A program made the translations under genes and the position numbers. Below the pieces are notes generated by a model. The model was not told the DNA's origin and ran no database searches. It saw only the letters and a program-made list of their open reading frames with translations. A DNA stretch of 64,000 nucleotides, from positions 151,861,001 through 151,925,000 of the forward strand of contig NC_133026.1 of NCBI RefSeq assembly GCF_048771995.1. Reading direction: 5' to 3'. Numbering within the stretch: position 1 is the stretch's first letter; every line of letters begins with the position of its first letter. This document shows, in pieces, positions 10,431 through 22,300 of this stretch. This stretch comes from Taeniopygia guttata (Eukaryota > Chordata > Aves > Passeriformes > Estrildidae).

Positions 10431-11660
10431 CAGTTCCACGGTGGTGTCCTGGTGTCCCCAGGGTGGTCACTCTGGTCAGTAACTGTTCCACGGTGGTGTC
10501 CTGGTGTCCCCAGGGTGGTCACTCTGGTCAGTAACTGTTCCACGGTGGTGTCCTGGTGTCCCCAGGGTGGTCACTCTGGTCACTGTGCCATGGTCATGTC
10601 CCTGCAGTGGTCACTGTGATGGTCACTTCTCCATGGTGGTGTTCTGGGGTGGTCACCGTGGCCACTCACTGTTCCATTGCCATGTCCCTGCAGTGGTCAC
10701 TGTCATGGACACTACCTCATGGTGGCGTCCTGAGGTGGTCCCTGTGGTCAGTCACTGACCCTGCAGTGGTCACTGCGATGGTCACTGCTCCATGGCAATG
10801 TCCTGGGCGGTCACTGCGATGGTCACTGCTCCATGGCAATGTCCTGGGTGGTCACTGCGGTCACTCACTGCTCCATGGCAATGTCCTGGGTGGTCACTGT
10901 GCTGGTCACTGCACCATGGCAATGTCCTGGGTGGTCACTCACTGCTCCATGGCAATGTCCTGGGTGGTCACTGCGATGGTCACTGCTCCATGGCGGTGTC
11001 CTGGGCGGTCACTGTGGTCACTCACTGCTCCATGGCGGTGTCCTGGGCGGTCACTGTGGTCACTCACTGCTCCATGGCAATGTCCTGGGTGGTCACTATG
11101 GTCACTGCTCCATGGCGGTGTCCTGGGTGGTCACTGTGCTGGTCACTGCTCCATGGCCGTGTCCCGGGCGGTCACTGCGGTCACTCACTGCTCCATGGTG
11201 GTGTCCCAGGGTGGTCCCTGTGGTCAGTCACTGACCCTGCAGTGGTCACTGTACTGGTCACTGCCCCATGGCAATGTCCTGGGTGGTCACTATGGTCACT
11301 CACTGCTCCATGGCAATGTCCTGGGTGGTCACTATGGTCACTCACTGCTCCATGGCAATGTCCGGGGGTGGTCACTCACTGCTCCATGGCCGTGTCCCGG
11401 GTGGTCACTGCGATGGTCACTGCTCCATGACAATGTCCTGGGCGGTCACTCACTGCTCCATGGCCGTGTCCTGGGGTGGTCACTCTGGTCACTGCAGTCA
11501 CTCACTGCTCCATGGCAATGTCCTGGGCGGTCACTCACGGCTCCATGGCGGTGTCCTGGGCGGTCACTGCGGTCACTCACTGCTCCATGGCAATGTCCTG
11601 GGTGGTCACTGCGGTCACTCACTGCTCCATGGCAATGTCCTGGGTGGTCACTGCGGTCAC
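10430..11660 (-). repeat. Array of about 20 copies of the EXOSC4 stop-codon segment
   Basis: The unit is 40-55 bp. In gene orientation it repeats CATGGAGCAGTGAGTGACC, that is the last codons of EXOSC4, the TGA stop and following bases. Copies alternate between CCGCCATGG (as in the gene) and TTGCCATGG. The stop region CAGTGAGT also resembles a splice donor, so the array follows the junction-copying pattern seen elsewhere. At the far end (10430-10780) the unit decays to CCACGGTGGTGTCCTGGTGT forms. Confidence 0.82.
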
Positions 11661-14600
11661 TCACTGCTCCATGGCGGTGTCCTGGCGCAGCCGGGCCCTG
11701 ACCATGCCGTCCAGCACGGCGTGCAGCCCCCGGCAGGCGGCCAGGGCGGCGTCCAGCACGGGCCGCAGCCGCTCCTGGTGCAGCCGGGCGCTGAGCTGGC
11801 ACAGGGCCAGCTGCCCGCTGCCCGCCACCGTGGCCACGGCCAGCCGCGGGCCCCCGGCCGCCTCCTCGGCCGCGCTCAGGTCGCTCAGGGCCACCGGGGG
11901 CCCGGCCGGGGGCTCGGCCAGCCCGGCCGAACCGGCCACCACGGCCCCGCGCAGCGCCACGCCCGCGTCCAGCAGCGCCAGCCCGGCCGCGCTGACGCTG
12001 GCCCCCAGCTCGCCCCCGTCCGCCTGCAGCACCTGGGGGAGAGAGCGGTCAGGGACACCCAAAAACACCCAAAATCCACCCAAAAACACCCCAGAAACAC
12101 CCCAAACCCCAGACACCCCGTGTGCCCCAGCCCGGCCGCGCTGACGCTGGCCCCCAGCTCGCCCCCGTCCGCCTGCAGCACCTGGGGGGAGACAGGGGTC
12201 AGGGACACCCCAAAAACACCCAAATTCCACCCAAAAACACCCCAGAAACACTCAAAACACCCCAAAACACCCAAAATCCACCCAAAAAAACCCCAGAAAC
12301 ACCCCAAACACCCCCATATCCACCCAAAACCCCCACAGATCCTGTGTGCCCCAGCCCGGCCACACTGACGCTGGCCCCCAGCTCACCCCATCCGCCTGTA
12401 GCACCTTGGGGGGACAAGGGGTGACCCAAAATCCCCCAAACCACCCAAAATAACCCCCAGACTCCCCCAGGACACCCCCAAACCCCCCAGGACACCCCCC
12501 AAACCCCCCCCAGGACACCCCCAAGGCCCTGACCTGGACATGCACATCGATCTGGGAGCGGGGATAGAGCTGGGCCAGCACGGCGCCCTCCAGCAGCAGG
12601 GCACCCCCAAACCCTCCCAGGACCCCCCAGGACCCCCCCAAACACCCCAGGACCCTCAGGACCCCCCCAACCCCCCCCCCAGGACACCCCAAACCCCCCC
12701 AGGACACCCCAAAGCCCCTGACCTGGACGTGCACGTCGATCTGGGAGCGGGGTTAGAGCTGTGCCAGCACGGCGCCCTCCAGCAGCAGGGCACCCCCCAA
12801 CCCCCCAGGACCCCCAGGACACCCCCAAACCCCCCAGGGCACCCCAAACCCCCTGACCTGGACGTGCACATCGATCTGGGAGCGGGGGTAGAGCTGTGCC
12901 AGCACGGCGCCCTCCAGCAGCAGGGCACCCCCAAACCCCCCAGGACACCCCCAAACCCCCCCAGGACACCCCCAAACCCCCTGACCTGGACGTGCACGTC
13001 GATCTGGGAGCGGGGGTAGAGCTGGGCCAGCACGGCTCCCTCCAGCACGCCCCGCAGCAGAGGGCACCCCCAAACCCCCCAGGACCCCCAGGGCACCCCC
13101 AAACACCCCCAAAGCCCCCCAGAACACCCCAGACCCCCTGACCTGGACGTGCACGTCGATCTGGGAGCGGGGGTAGAGCTGGGCCAGCACGGCGCCCTCC
13201 AGCACGCCCCGCAGCAGCAGGGTACCCCCAAACCCCCCAGGACCCCCCCAAACCCCCCCAGGACACCCCAAACCCCCTGACCTGGACGTGCACGTCGATC
13301 TGGGAGCGGGGGTAGAGCTGGGCCAGCACGGCTCCCTCCAGCACGCCCCGCAGCAGCAGCGCCCGCTCCGCCGCCCGCCGGTCGCTCCCGCCCGGCCCAG
13401 GGCGGCGCCGCCGCTCTCCGCCCCCCGCGAACGGCGCCGAGCTGCACCGGCAGCTGAGCAGCGCCCGGTCCGGGGGGGCCTTGGCCCGGGACCCCCGAAC
13501 CTGCGGGAGAGGGGACGGGAGTGGGGGCACGGACATGGGGGGCTGGGAGTGGGGGGCACGGACATGGGGGGCTGTGGGACCCCCGAACCTGCGGGAGAGG
13601 GGATGGAGTGGGGGCACGGACATGGGGGAATGGGAGTGGGGGCATGGACATGGGGGACTGTGGGGGGAATTGGGGGGCTGGGAGTGGGGGGCACGGACAT
13701 GGGGGGCTGGGAGTGGGGGCACGGACATGGGGGGCTGTGGGGGGAAACTGGGGGCACGGACACGGGGGGCTGTGGGACCCCCGAACCTGCGGGAGAGGGG
13801 ATGGGAGTGGGGGGCACGGACATGGGGGGCTGGGAGTGGGGGCACGGACATGGGGGGCTGTGGGACCCCCGAACCTGCGGGAGAGGGGATGGGAGTGGGG
13901 GGCACGGACATGGGGGGCTGTGGGGGGAAATTGGGGGGCTGGGAGTGGGGGCACGGACATGGGGGGCTGTGGGGGGAAATTGGGGGGCTGGGAGTGGGGG
14001 CACGGACATGGGGGGCTGTGGGGGGAAATTGGGGGGCTGGGAGTGGGGGCACGGACATGGGGGGCTGTGGGGGGAAATTGGGGGGCTGGGAGTGGGGGCA
14101 CGGACATGGGGGGCTGTGAGACCCCCAGAGCTGTGGGACCCCCGAACCTGCGGGAGAGGGGATGGGAGTGGGGGGCACGGACATGGGGGGCTGTGAGACC
14201 CCCACAGCTGGGGGGGGGAAAATTGGGGGGCTGGGAGTGGGGGGGGACACACACAGGGCAGGGCTGTGGGACCCCCAGAGCTGGGGGGGGGGAACAGCAG
14301 GGATTGGGGGGACACGGAGATGGGGAGGCTGTGGTGGGACCCCCAAACCTGCAGGGGAAAAAGAGGGGCTGGGAGTAGGGGGGCGACCCATGGGATCCCC
14401 ACAAGTGGGGGGGAGGGCACAAATTGGGGAGGGGGGCTCAGAATGGGGGACCCTGAAAGCCCCAGGGGTGGGGACAGAGACTGAGGGGGGTTCACAGGGA
14501 CTGAGGGGGAGTCACGGGCATTGAGGGGGTTCACAAGCCCCGGGAGAGGCTCACAAGCCCCGGGAAAGGCCCACAAGCCCCGGGAGAGGCCCACAAGCCC

Positions 14601-14786
14601 CGCGGCCCCGCTCACCTCGTGCGGGCCGTACACGGCCGCCAGCACTTTGGTGTTGCCCTGCTCCAGGTAGGCCGAACCGTCCGCCCGGGCCAGCACCCCG
14701 AGCCGGGCCCGCACCTTGCGCAGCTCGTCCGGCCGCCGCCCGTCCGCCCGGAACCCCGCGTCGGACAGCAGCTCCAGCCCCGCCAT
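11661..14786 (-). CDS. EXOSC4: Exosome complex component RRP41 (EXOSC4)
   Basis: EXOSC4 is one of the six RNase PH-like subunits of the exosome ring, which channels RNA to the catalytic DIS3/EXOSC10 subunits in nucleus and cytoplasm; in animals the ring itself is taken to be inactive. Exons are 14786-14616, 13500-13282 and 12032-11661: 57, 73 and 123 residues, all phase 0, 253 in total against about 245 in mammals. The sequence opens MAGLELLSDAGFRADGRRPD. The RNase PH landmarks are EQGNTKVLAAVYGPHE (42-57), YPRSQIDVHVQ at the exon 2 end, and LQADGGELGASVSAAGLALL in exon 3. Exon 2 has an unusually GC-rich stretch (GGGERRRRPGPGGSDRRAAE). The C-terminus MVRARLRQDTAMEQ ends at TGA in a donor-like context, so a spliced 3' UTR is possible. 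It shares a promoter region head-to-head with OPLAH. Confidence 0.96.
12033..13281 (-). repeat. EXOSC4 intron 2: five copies of the exon 2 end and two of the exon 3 start
   Basis: Copies of the exon 2 end (62-78 coding bases, QLYPRSQIDVHVQ, plus donor GTCAGG) lie at about 12535-12602, 12722-12788, 12858-12925, 12986-13062 and 13141-13222. The three farthest share loss of the same 12 bases, which marks a subfamily. Copies of the exon 3 start with acceptor lie at about 12127-12182 and 12352-12412. C-rich ccccaggaccccccaaac and cccaaaaacacccc filler lies between. Confidence 0.9.
13501..14615 (-). repeat. EXOSC4 intron 1: five copies of the exon 2 acceptor in a GGGGGCTGGGAGTGGG array
   Basis: CCGCAG|GTTCGGGGGTCCC, the exon 2 start with its acceptor, recurs near 13577, 13778, 13868, 14141 and 14336. 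The filler is a 40-50 bp unit around ggctgggagtgggggcacgg and acatggggggctgtgg. From 14525 to 14610 a 28-bp unit (cacaagccccgggagaggc) repeats the first intron bases next to the exon 1 donor. Confidence 0.85.
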
Positions 14787-15775
14787 GCCGGCCCCGCGCC
14801 CGGTACCGCGTGAGGGGCGGGACTACAACTCCCGGCGTGCCCCGCGTCAGGCGGCAGCTCCAGCCCCGCCATTCCGGTACCGCGTGAGGGGCGGGACTAC
14901 AACTCCCGGCGTGCCCCGCGTGCGGCGGCAGCTCCAGCCCCGCCATTCCGGTCTGGCGTGAGGGGCGGGACTACAACTCCCGGCGTGCCCCGCGTCCGGC
15001 GGCAGCTCCAGTCCCGCCATAACGGCACCGCGCCCGGTACCGCGTGAGGGGCGGGACTACAACTCCCGGCGTGCCCCGCGTCCGGCGGCAGCTCCAGCCC
15101 CGCCATGCCGGTACCGCGTGAGGGGCGGGACTACAGCTCCCGGCGTGCCCCGCGTCCTGCGGCAGCTCCAGCCCCGCCATTCCCGTACCGCGTGAGGGGC
15201 GGGACTACAGCTCCCGGCGTGCCCCGCGTCGGACAGCAGCTCCAGCCCCGCCATGCCGGTACCGCGTGAGGGGCGGGACTACAACTCCCGGCGTGCCCCG
15301 CGTCCGGCGGCAGCTCCAGCCCCGCCATGTCGGCACCGCGCCCGGTACCGCGTGAGGGGCGGGACTACAGCTCCCGGCGTGCCCCGCGTGCGGCGGCAGC
15401 TCCAGCCCCGCCATGCCGGTACCGCGTGAGGGGCGGGACTACAGCTCCCGGCGTGCCCCGCGTCTGGCGGCAGCTCCAGCCCCGCCATGTCGGCACCGCG
15501 CCCGGTACCGCGTGAGGGGCGGGACTACAGCTCCCGGCGTGCCCCGCGTCCGGCGGCAGCTCCAGCCCCGCCATTCCGGTACCGCGCCCGGTACCGCGTG
15601 AGGGGCGGGACTACAGCTCCCGGCGTGCCCCGCGGTCGGCGGCAGCGCCAGCCCCGCCATTCCGGTACCGCGCCCGGTACGGCGTGAGGGGCGGGACTAC
15701 TACTCCCGGCGTGCCCCGCGGCCGGCGGCAACTACAACTCCCGGCGTGCCCCGCGCGAGCCGCCCGCCAACGGGA
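14787..15775. promoter_or_regulatory. Amplified EXOSC4/OPLAH promoter: about 13 tandem units with ZNF143-like site, GC box and EXOSC4 start codon
   Basis: The unit is 74-88 bp. On the plus strand each holds GTGAGGGGCGGGAC (GC box) followed by ACTACAACTCCCGGCGTGCC, which matches the ZNF143/THAP11 motif ACTACAATTCCCAGCATGCC at most positions. Then come bases equal to EXOSC4 codons 1-6 in reverse (ATGGCGGGGCTGGAGCTG). I count 13 motif copies, starting near 14816, 14890, 14960, 15050, 15125, 15200, 15270, 15355, 15430, 15515, 15605, 15690 and 15730. The copy ending near 15254 still has the LLSDAG codons of the true exon; the others read LPPDAG or similar. The bidirectional role is inferred from the head-to-head genes. 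Confidence 0.8.
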
Positions 15776-15899
15776 GGCACCGCCCCCGTGACGCAACCGC
15801 ACACCAGGCCACGCCTCCATGGGTGCCTAACGAGGCCACGCCCCCTTTGGGCCACGCCCCCGGACAGAGACCACGCCCCGAGGGGGCGGGGTCCCGGTA

Positions 15900-16301
15900 C
15901 CGCCCCCCGAGGCCCCGCCCCCTCGGCCGGTTCGCGGCACCGAACGGGACCGAACGGCACCGAACGGCACCGAACGGCACCGAACGGGACCGGGCCGGCC
16001 GCAGCGCCCCCTGGAGGAGCGGCAGCACCGGGACCCGCGGCACGGCCCGTTCCGACCCCGGCCCGTCCCGACCCCGGCCCGCTCTGACCCGGGCGGGCAC
16101 CGGCACCGAGCCTCGGACCGGGGCAGAACCGGCACCGGACAGCACCGAGCGCTCACCGGAGCGGACCGGACCGACCCTTCCCCGGCCGCCGCCGCTGACC
16201 CCTGTCCGGCCGCCCGACCTTGTCCAGGCCGGAGCGGAGCCCCGGGGCCGCCGCTCCCGGTCCGGTGCCGGTGCCGCTCCCTGCCCGGTGCCGGTCCCGC
16301 C
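15900..16301 (+). promoter_or_regulatory. CpG-rich OPLAH 5' flank and probable 5' UTR
   Basis: This is a unique-sequence CpG-rich stretch up to the OPLAH start. It holds a 10-bp tandem repeat (cgaacggcac/cgaacgggac, six copies, about 15940-15992). A CTCF-like core on the minus strand (CCTCCAGGGGGCGCTGC) lies at 16001-16019. No TATA box is seen. The start codon context CCCGCCATGG is a strong initiation context. Confidence 0.55.
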
Positions 16302-19300
16302 ATGGCCGCGCCGCTCGCCCCCGGCGGGTTCGAGTTCGCCATCGACCGCGGCGGGACCTTCACGGACGTGTTCGCGCGGTGCCCCGGCGGCCGCGTCCGC
16401 GTCCTGAAGCTGCTCTCCGAGGACCCCGCGTACCGGGACGCGCCCACCGAGGGCATCCGCCGCGTCCTGCAGGAGGTGCGAGCCCCGGGACGGCGGCGGG
16501 ACAGCGGGGGGACACGGCGGGACCCCCCCCGAGTGCCCTGCTGGGACCCCTGGGACCCTCGGGACCCCTGGGACTACCGGGACACGGCGGGACCCCCGGG
16601 ACGGCGGGGGGACAGAGAGGGGACACGGCGGGACCCCCCCGAGTGCCCTGCTGGGACCCCCGGGACCCCCGGGACCCCCCCGAGTGCCCTGCTGGGACCC
16701 CCGGGACCCCCGGGACACGGCGGGGACACGGCGGGACTCCCGGGACCCCCGGGACCCCCCCCGAGTGTCCTGCTGGGACCCCCCCCCCGGACCCCTCCCA
16801 GCCCCTTAAGCCCCCCAGCCCTGGGCCTGCCTGGACCCCGTGAACCACCCCGTGCTGGGGGTCCTCGAATGGGTCTGGGGGTCCCCAAATGGGTCTGGAG
16901 TCCCACTGTGGGTATGGGGTCCTGGGGCTGAGTTTTGGGGTCCCACAGGAACTGGGGGTGCCCCTGTGGGTCTGGGGTCCCCGGGTGAATTTGGGGTGCC
17001 CCACAGGAACTGGGGGTGCTGCTGCCCGGGTGAATTTTGGGGCTCCCCGGGTGAATTATTTTGGGGTGCCCCCGCAGGAACTGGGGGTGCCGCTGCCCCG
17101 GGTGAATTTTGGGGTCCCACAGGAACTGGGGGTGCCGCTGTGGGTCCGGGGGTGCCCATGTGAATTTTGGGGTCCCCCCGCAGGAACTGGGGGTGCCGCT
17201 GCCCCGGGTGAATTATTTTGGGGTCCCCCCGCAGGAACTGGGGGTGCCGCTGTGGGTCTGGGGCCCCTGGCTGAGTTTTGGGGTGCCCCACAGGAACTGG
17301 GGGTGCCGCTGCCCCGGGTGAATTTGGGGTGCCCAACAGGAGCTGGGGGTGCCGCTGCCCCGGGTGAATTATTTTGGGGTGCCCCACAGGAGCTGGGGGT
17401 GCCGCTGCCCCGGGTGAATTATTTTGGGGTGCCCTACAGGAACTGGGGGTGCCGCTGCCCCGGGTGAATTTTGGGGTGCCCCCACAGGAGCTGGGGGTGC
17501 CGCTGTGGGTCCCCGGGTGAATTTTGGGGTGCCCAGGTGAATTATTTTGGGGTCCCACAGGAGCTGGGGGTGCCGCTGCCCCGGGTGAATCATTATGGGG
17601 TCCCACAGGAACTGGGGGTGCCGCTGTGGGTCCGAGGGTGCCCCAGGTGAATTTTGGGGTCCCACAGGAGCTGGGGGTGCCGCTGCCCCGGGACCAGCCC
17701 CTGGACGCCTCCGGGATCCGCTGGATCCGCATGGGCACCACGGTGGCCACCAACGCGCTGCTGCAGCGCCGCGGGGAGCGCCTGGCACTGGCGGTGACCC
17801 GCGGCTTCCGCCACCTGCTGCACATCGGCACGCAGGCACGGCCGCAGCTCTTCGACCTGGTGAGCACCTGGGCACACCTGGGCACACACCTGGGCACCTA
17901 ACCCATCCCCAAACCCAATAACCCAAACCCAACAACCCACACCGACACTGCTGCACATCGGCACCCAGGCACGGCCGCAACTCTTCGACCTGGTGAGCAC
18001 CTGGGCACACACCTGGGCACACACCTGGGCACAGCTGGCACACACCTGGGCACCTAACCCAACCCCAAACCCACCCTAAACCAAATAACCCAACCCAACA
18101 CCCCACACCGACACTGCTGCACATCGGCACCCAGGCCCGCCCGCAGCTCTTCGACCTGGTGAGCACCTGGGCACAGCTGGGCACAGCTGGCACACACCTG
18201 GGCACACACCTGGGCACCTAACCCACCCCTAAACCCAATAACCCAACCCCAACATCCCACACCGACACTGCTGCACATCGGCACCCAGGCACGGCCGCAG
18301 CTCTTCGACCTGGTGAGCACACCTGGGCACACACCTGGGTACACACCTGGGCACACACCTGGGCACACACCTCGGCACCTAACCCACCCCAAACCCACCC
18401 AAAACCCAATAACCCAAACCCAACACCTGCTGCACATCGGCACCCAGGCCCGCCCGCAGCTCTTCGACCTGGTGAGCACCTGGGCACAGCTGGGCACAGC
18501 TGGCACACACCTGGGCACACACCTGGGCACCAAACCCACCCCAAACCCATCCCCAAACCCAATAACCCAACCCCAACATCCCACACCGACACTGCTGCAC
18601 ATCGGCACCCAGGCCCGCCCGCACCTCTTCGACCTGGTGAGCGCCTGGGCACAGCTGGGCACACACCTGGGCACACACCTGGGCACCTAACCCATCCCCA
18701 AACCCATCCTAAACCCAACATCCCACCCCGACACTGCTGCACATCGGCACCCAGGCACGGCCGCAGCTCTTCGACCTGGTGAGCACCTGGGCACACACCT
18801 GGGCACAGCTGGCACACACCTGGGCACACACCTGGGCACACACCTGGGCATACACCTGGGCACACACCTGTACCCCTAACCCATCCCTAACCCACCCAAA
18901 CCCCACCCCAAACCCAACAACCCAAACCCAACACCTGCTGCACATCGGCACCCAGGCGCGGCCACACCTCTTCGACCTGGTGAGCACCTGGGCACAGCTG
19001 GCACACACCTGGGCACACCTGGGTACACACCTGTACCCCTAACCCATCCCCAAACCCACACCCATCCCACACCGACACTGCTGCACATCGGCACGCAGGC
19101 GCGGCCGCAACTCTTCGACCTGGTGAGCACACCTGGGCACAGCTGGGCACAGCTGGGCACACCTGGGCACACACCTGTACCCCTAACCCACCCCAAACCC
19201 ACCCCAAACCCACCCAAAACCCAATAACCCACACCCACCCCACACCCACACCTGCTGCACATCGGCACCCAGGCGCGCCCGCGCCTCTTCGACCTGGTGA

Positions 19301-22300
19301 GCACCTGGGCACAGCTGGGCACAGCTGGCACACACCTGGGCACACACCTGTGTGCACACCTGGCACTCACCTGGCACATACATGGCACACACCTGGCACA
19401 CACCTGGGCACAGCTGGGCACACCTGTACATGGATACACCTGGACACACACCTGGACACACACCTGGGCACACACCTGGGCACACACCTGGGCACACCTG
19501 GGCACACCTGTGCCCGTGCTGGCACTGCCAGGCTCTGTGGTGCCACATCCCCCTGTCCCCGTGTCCCCTGGGGTGGGGGTGTCAGGTCCCTGTGCCCGCA
19601 GTGCCACGTGTCCCCTGTGTCCTGTGACCCCTCGGTGACCCCTCGGTGACCCGTGGCCGCCTGGCACGGGGCTGGCACATCCCGTGACCGGCACGTCCCG
19701 TGACTGGCACCGTGTCCCCGTGTGCCCCCGTGTCCCCGTGTGCCCCACATTGTCCCCAGCACCCTGTCCCTGTGTCCCTGCTCAGGGTGGCACCGTGTCC
19801 CCTGTGTCCCACACTGTCCCTGTGTGTCCCACAGTGTCCCCTCCTGGGCTGGCACCGTGTCCCCTGTGCCCCACCGTGTCCCCCTGTGCCCCACAGTGTT
19901 CCCAGCACCCTGTCCCCGTGTCCCTGCTGAGGGTGGCACCGTGTCCCCTGTGTCCCACACTGTCCTGCTGTGGGGCTCAGTGTCCCCTCATGTCCCCTGT
20001 CCCCTGTCCCCCCCACTGTCAGGGCCTGGCTGGGTGTCCTTGGCATGTCCCTGTCCCCTGTCCCTGTCCCTGTCCCCTATCCCCTGTCCCCTGTCCCTGT
20101 CACATGTCCCCTGTCCCCTGTCCCTGTCCCTGTCCCCTATCCCCTGTCCCCTGTCCCTGTCCCCTGTGCCTGTCCCCTGTCCCTGTCCCTGTCCCTGTGT
20201 CCCCTGTCCTCGTGTCCCCATCCCTGTCCCTGTCCCGTGTCAGGTGTCCTTGGCGTGTCCCTGTCCCTGTCCCATGTCCCCCCGTGTTCCCCCGTGTCCC
20301 CTGTCCCCTGTCCCTATCCCTGTCCCTGTCCCTGTCCCCGTCCCCTGTCCCTGTCCCTGTCACATGTCCCCCCGTGTCCCCCCGTGTCCCCATCCCTGTC
20401 CCTGTCCCCCCCGGTGGCCGATGGCTCTGGCCGGGCCGTGCTGGCCACGGGCCAGGACTGGCCCCGAGCCCGACCCCGCTGACAGGACAGGGACAGGGAC
20501 AGAGGACAGGGACAGGGACAGGGACGGGGGACAGGCACAGGGACACCCGACACGGGACAGGGACAGGGACAAGGGACACGGGGGGACACGGGGGGACATG
20601 TGACGGGGACAGGGACACGCCAAGGACACCTGACACGGGACAGGGACAGGGGACACGGGGGGACACGAGGGGACACGGAACGCGGACAGGGGATGTGGGA
20701 GGAACAGAGGGGACAGAGGATGCAGGACAGGGGACACAGGACACAGCGGGGGGGACACGGAGGGACATGGAGGGGACAGGGGACAAGAGGGGACATGGTG
20801 CCGGTCACAGGAGGGGAGGGGGGGACACTGGTGCCACCCCAGTCCTGTCGCTGTCCTGTCCCAGTGCCACCCCACTCCTGTCCCAGTGCCATCCCGGTCC
20901 TGTCCCTGTCCTGGTGCCACCCCGGGGTGTCCCCGCGTGTCCCCGCAGGAGGTGGCCATGCCCGAGGTGCTCTACGAGGAGGTGATCGAGGTGGACGAGC
21001 GGCTGATCCCGGAGCAGCCGGATTGTCACCTGCCGGGGAGTGACACCTGGCCCCGGGTGCAAGGTGGGACACGGGGGTGGCACTGGGACACGGGGGTGGC
21101 ACTGCCATTGTCACCTGCCGGGGAGTGACACCTGGCCCCGCGTGCAAGGTGGGACATGGGGGTGGCACTGCCATTGTCACCTGCCCGGGAGTGACACATG
21201 GCCCCGGGTGCAAGGTGGGACACGGGGGTGGCACTGGGGTGGCACTGCCATTGTCACCTGCCGGGGAGTGACACCTGGCCCCGGGTGCAAGGTGGGACAC
21301 TGGGGTGGCACTGGGGTGGCACTGCCATTGTCACCTGCCGGGGAGTGACACATGGCCCCGGGTGCAAGGTGGGACATGGGGGTGGCACTGGGACACGGGG
21401 GTGGCACTGGGGTGTCACCTGGCAGGTGACCCTGCTGTCACCAAGCCCCGCTGCTCTGTGAGGTGGCACCGGGGGGTTTTGGGGTCTCAGGGGGGAGGTG
21501 ACACCACTGTCCCCATGTCCCCCAGGGGTGGCCGGGGTGACCCTGCTGGTGCAGTTTGGGGGTCTCAGGGGGGAGGTGACACTGCTGTCCCCCAGGGGTG
21601 GCCGGGGTGACCCTGCTGGTGCAGTTTGGGGATTTTGGGGGGGAGGTGACACTGCTGTCCCCCAGGGGTGGCCGGGGTGACCCTGCTGGTGCAGTTTGGG
21701 GGTTTTGGGAGGGGAGGTGACACCGCTGTCCCCCAGGGGTGGCCGGGGTGACCCTGCTGGTGCAGTTTGGGGGTTTTGGGGGGAGGTGACACTGCTGTCC
21801 CCCAGGGGTGGCCGGGGTGACCCTGCTGGTGCAGTTTGGGGGTCTCAGGGGGGGAGGTGACACTGCTGTCCCCCAGGGGTGGCCGGGGTGACCCTGCTGG
21901 TGCAGCGGCCGCTGGACGAGGCGCGGCTGCGCGAGGACCTGGAGCGGGTCCTGGCCCGCGGCATCCGGAGCCTGGCGGTGCTGCTGCTGCACAGCTACGC
22001 GTGAGGGGCTGGGGGGTTTGGGGGGGATTTGGGGGGTCCTGGGGGGTCCTGGGGGGGATTTGGGGGGTCCCGGGTGGGGTTTGGGGGGTCCCAGGGGTCC
22101 CCAGAGCCCGGCGGTGCTGCTGCTGCACAGCTACGCGTGAGGGGCTGGGGGGTTTGGGGGGGATTTGGGGGGTCCTGGGGGGGTTTGGGGGGTCCCGGGG
22201 GGGTTTGGGGGGTCCTGGGGGTGGTTTGGGGGGTCCCGGGGGTGATTTGGGGGGTCCTGGGGGTGGTTTGGGGGGACCTGGAGGGGATATGGGGGGTCCT

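Noticed and set aside
9620-11700. Plus-strand frames of 200-380 codons rich in SLQCPQ or HGNVLGGH
   Set aside because: Shadows of the EXOSC4 3' arrays; no domain or exon structure.
14787-15775. Short minus-strand frames starting MAGLEL as separate small genes
   Set aside because: They are copies of the EXOSC4 start codon in the promoter array and end within one or two units.
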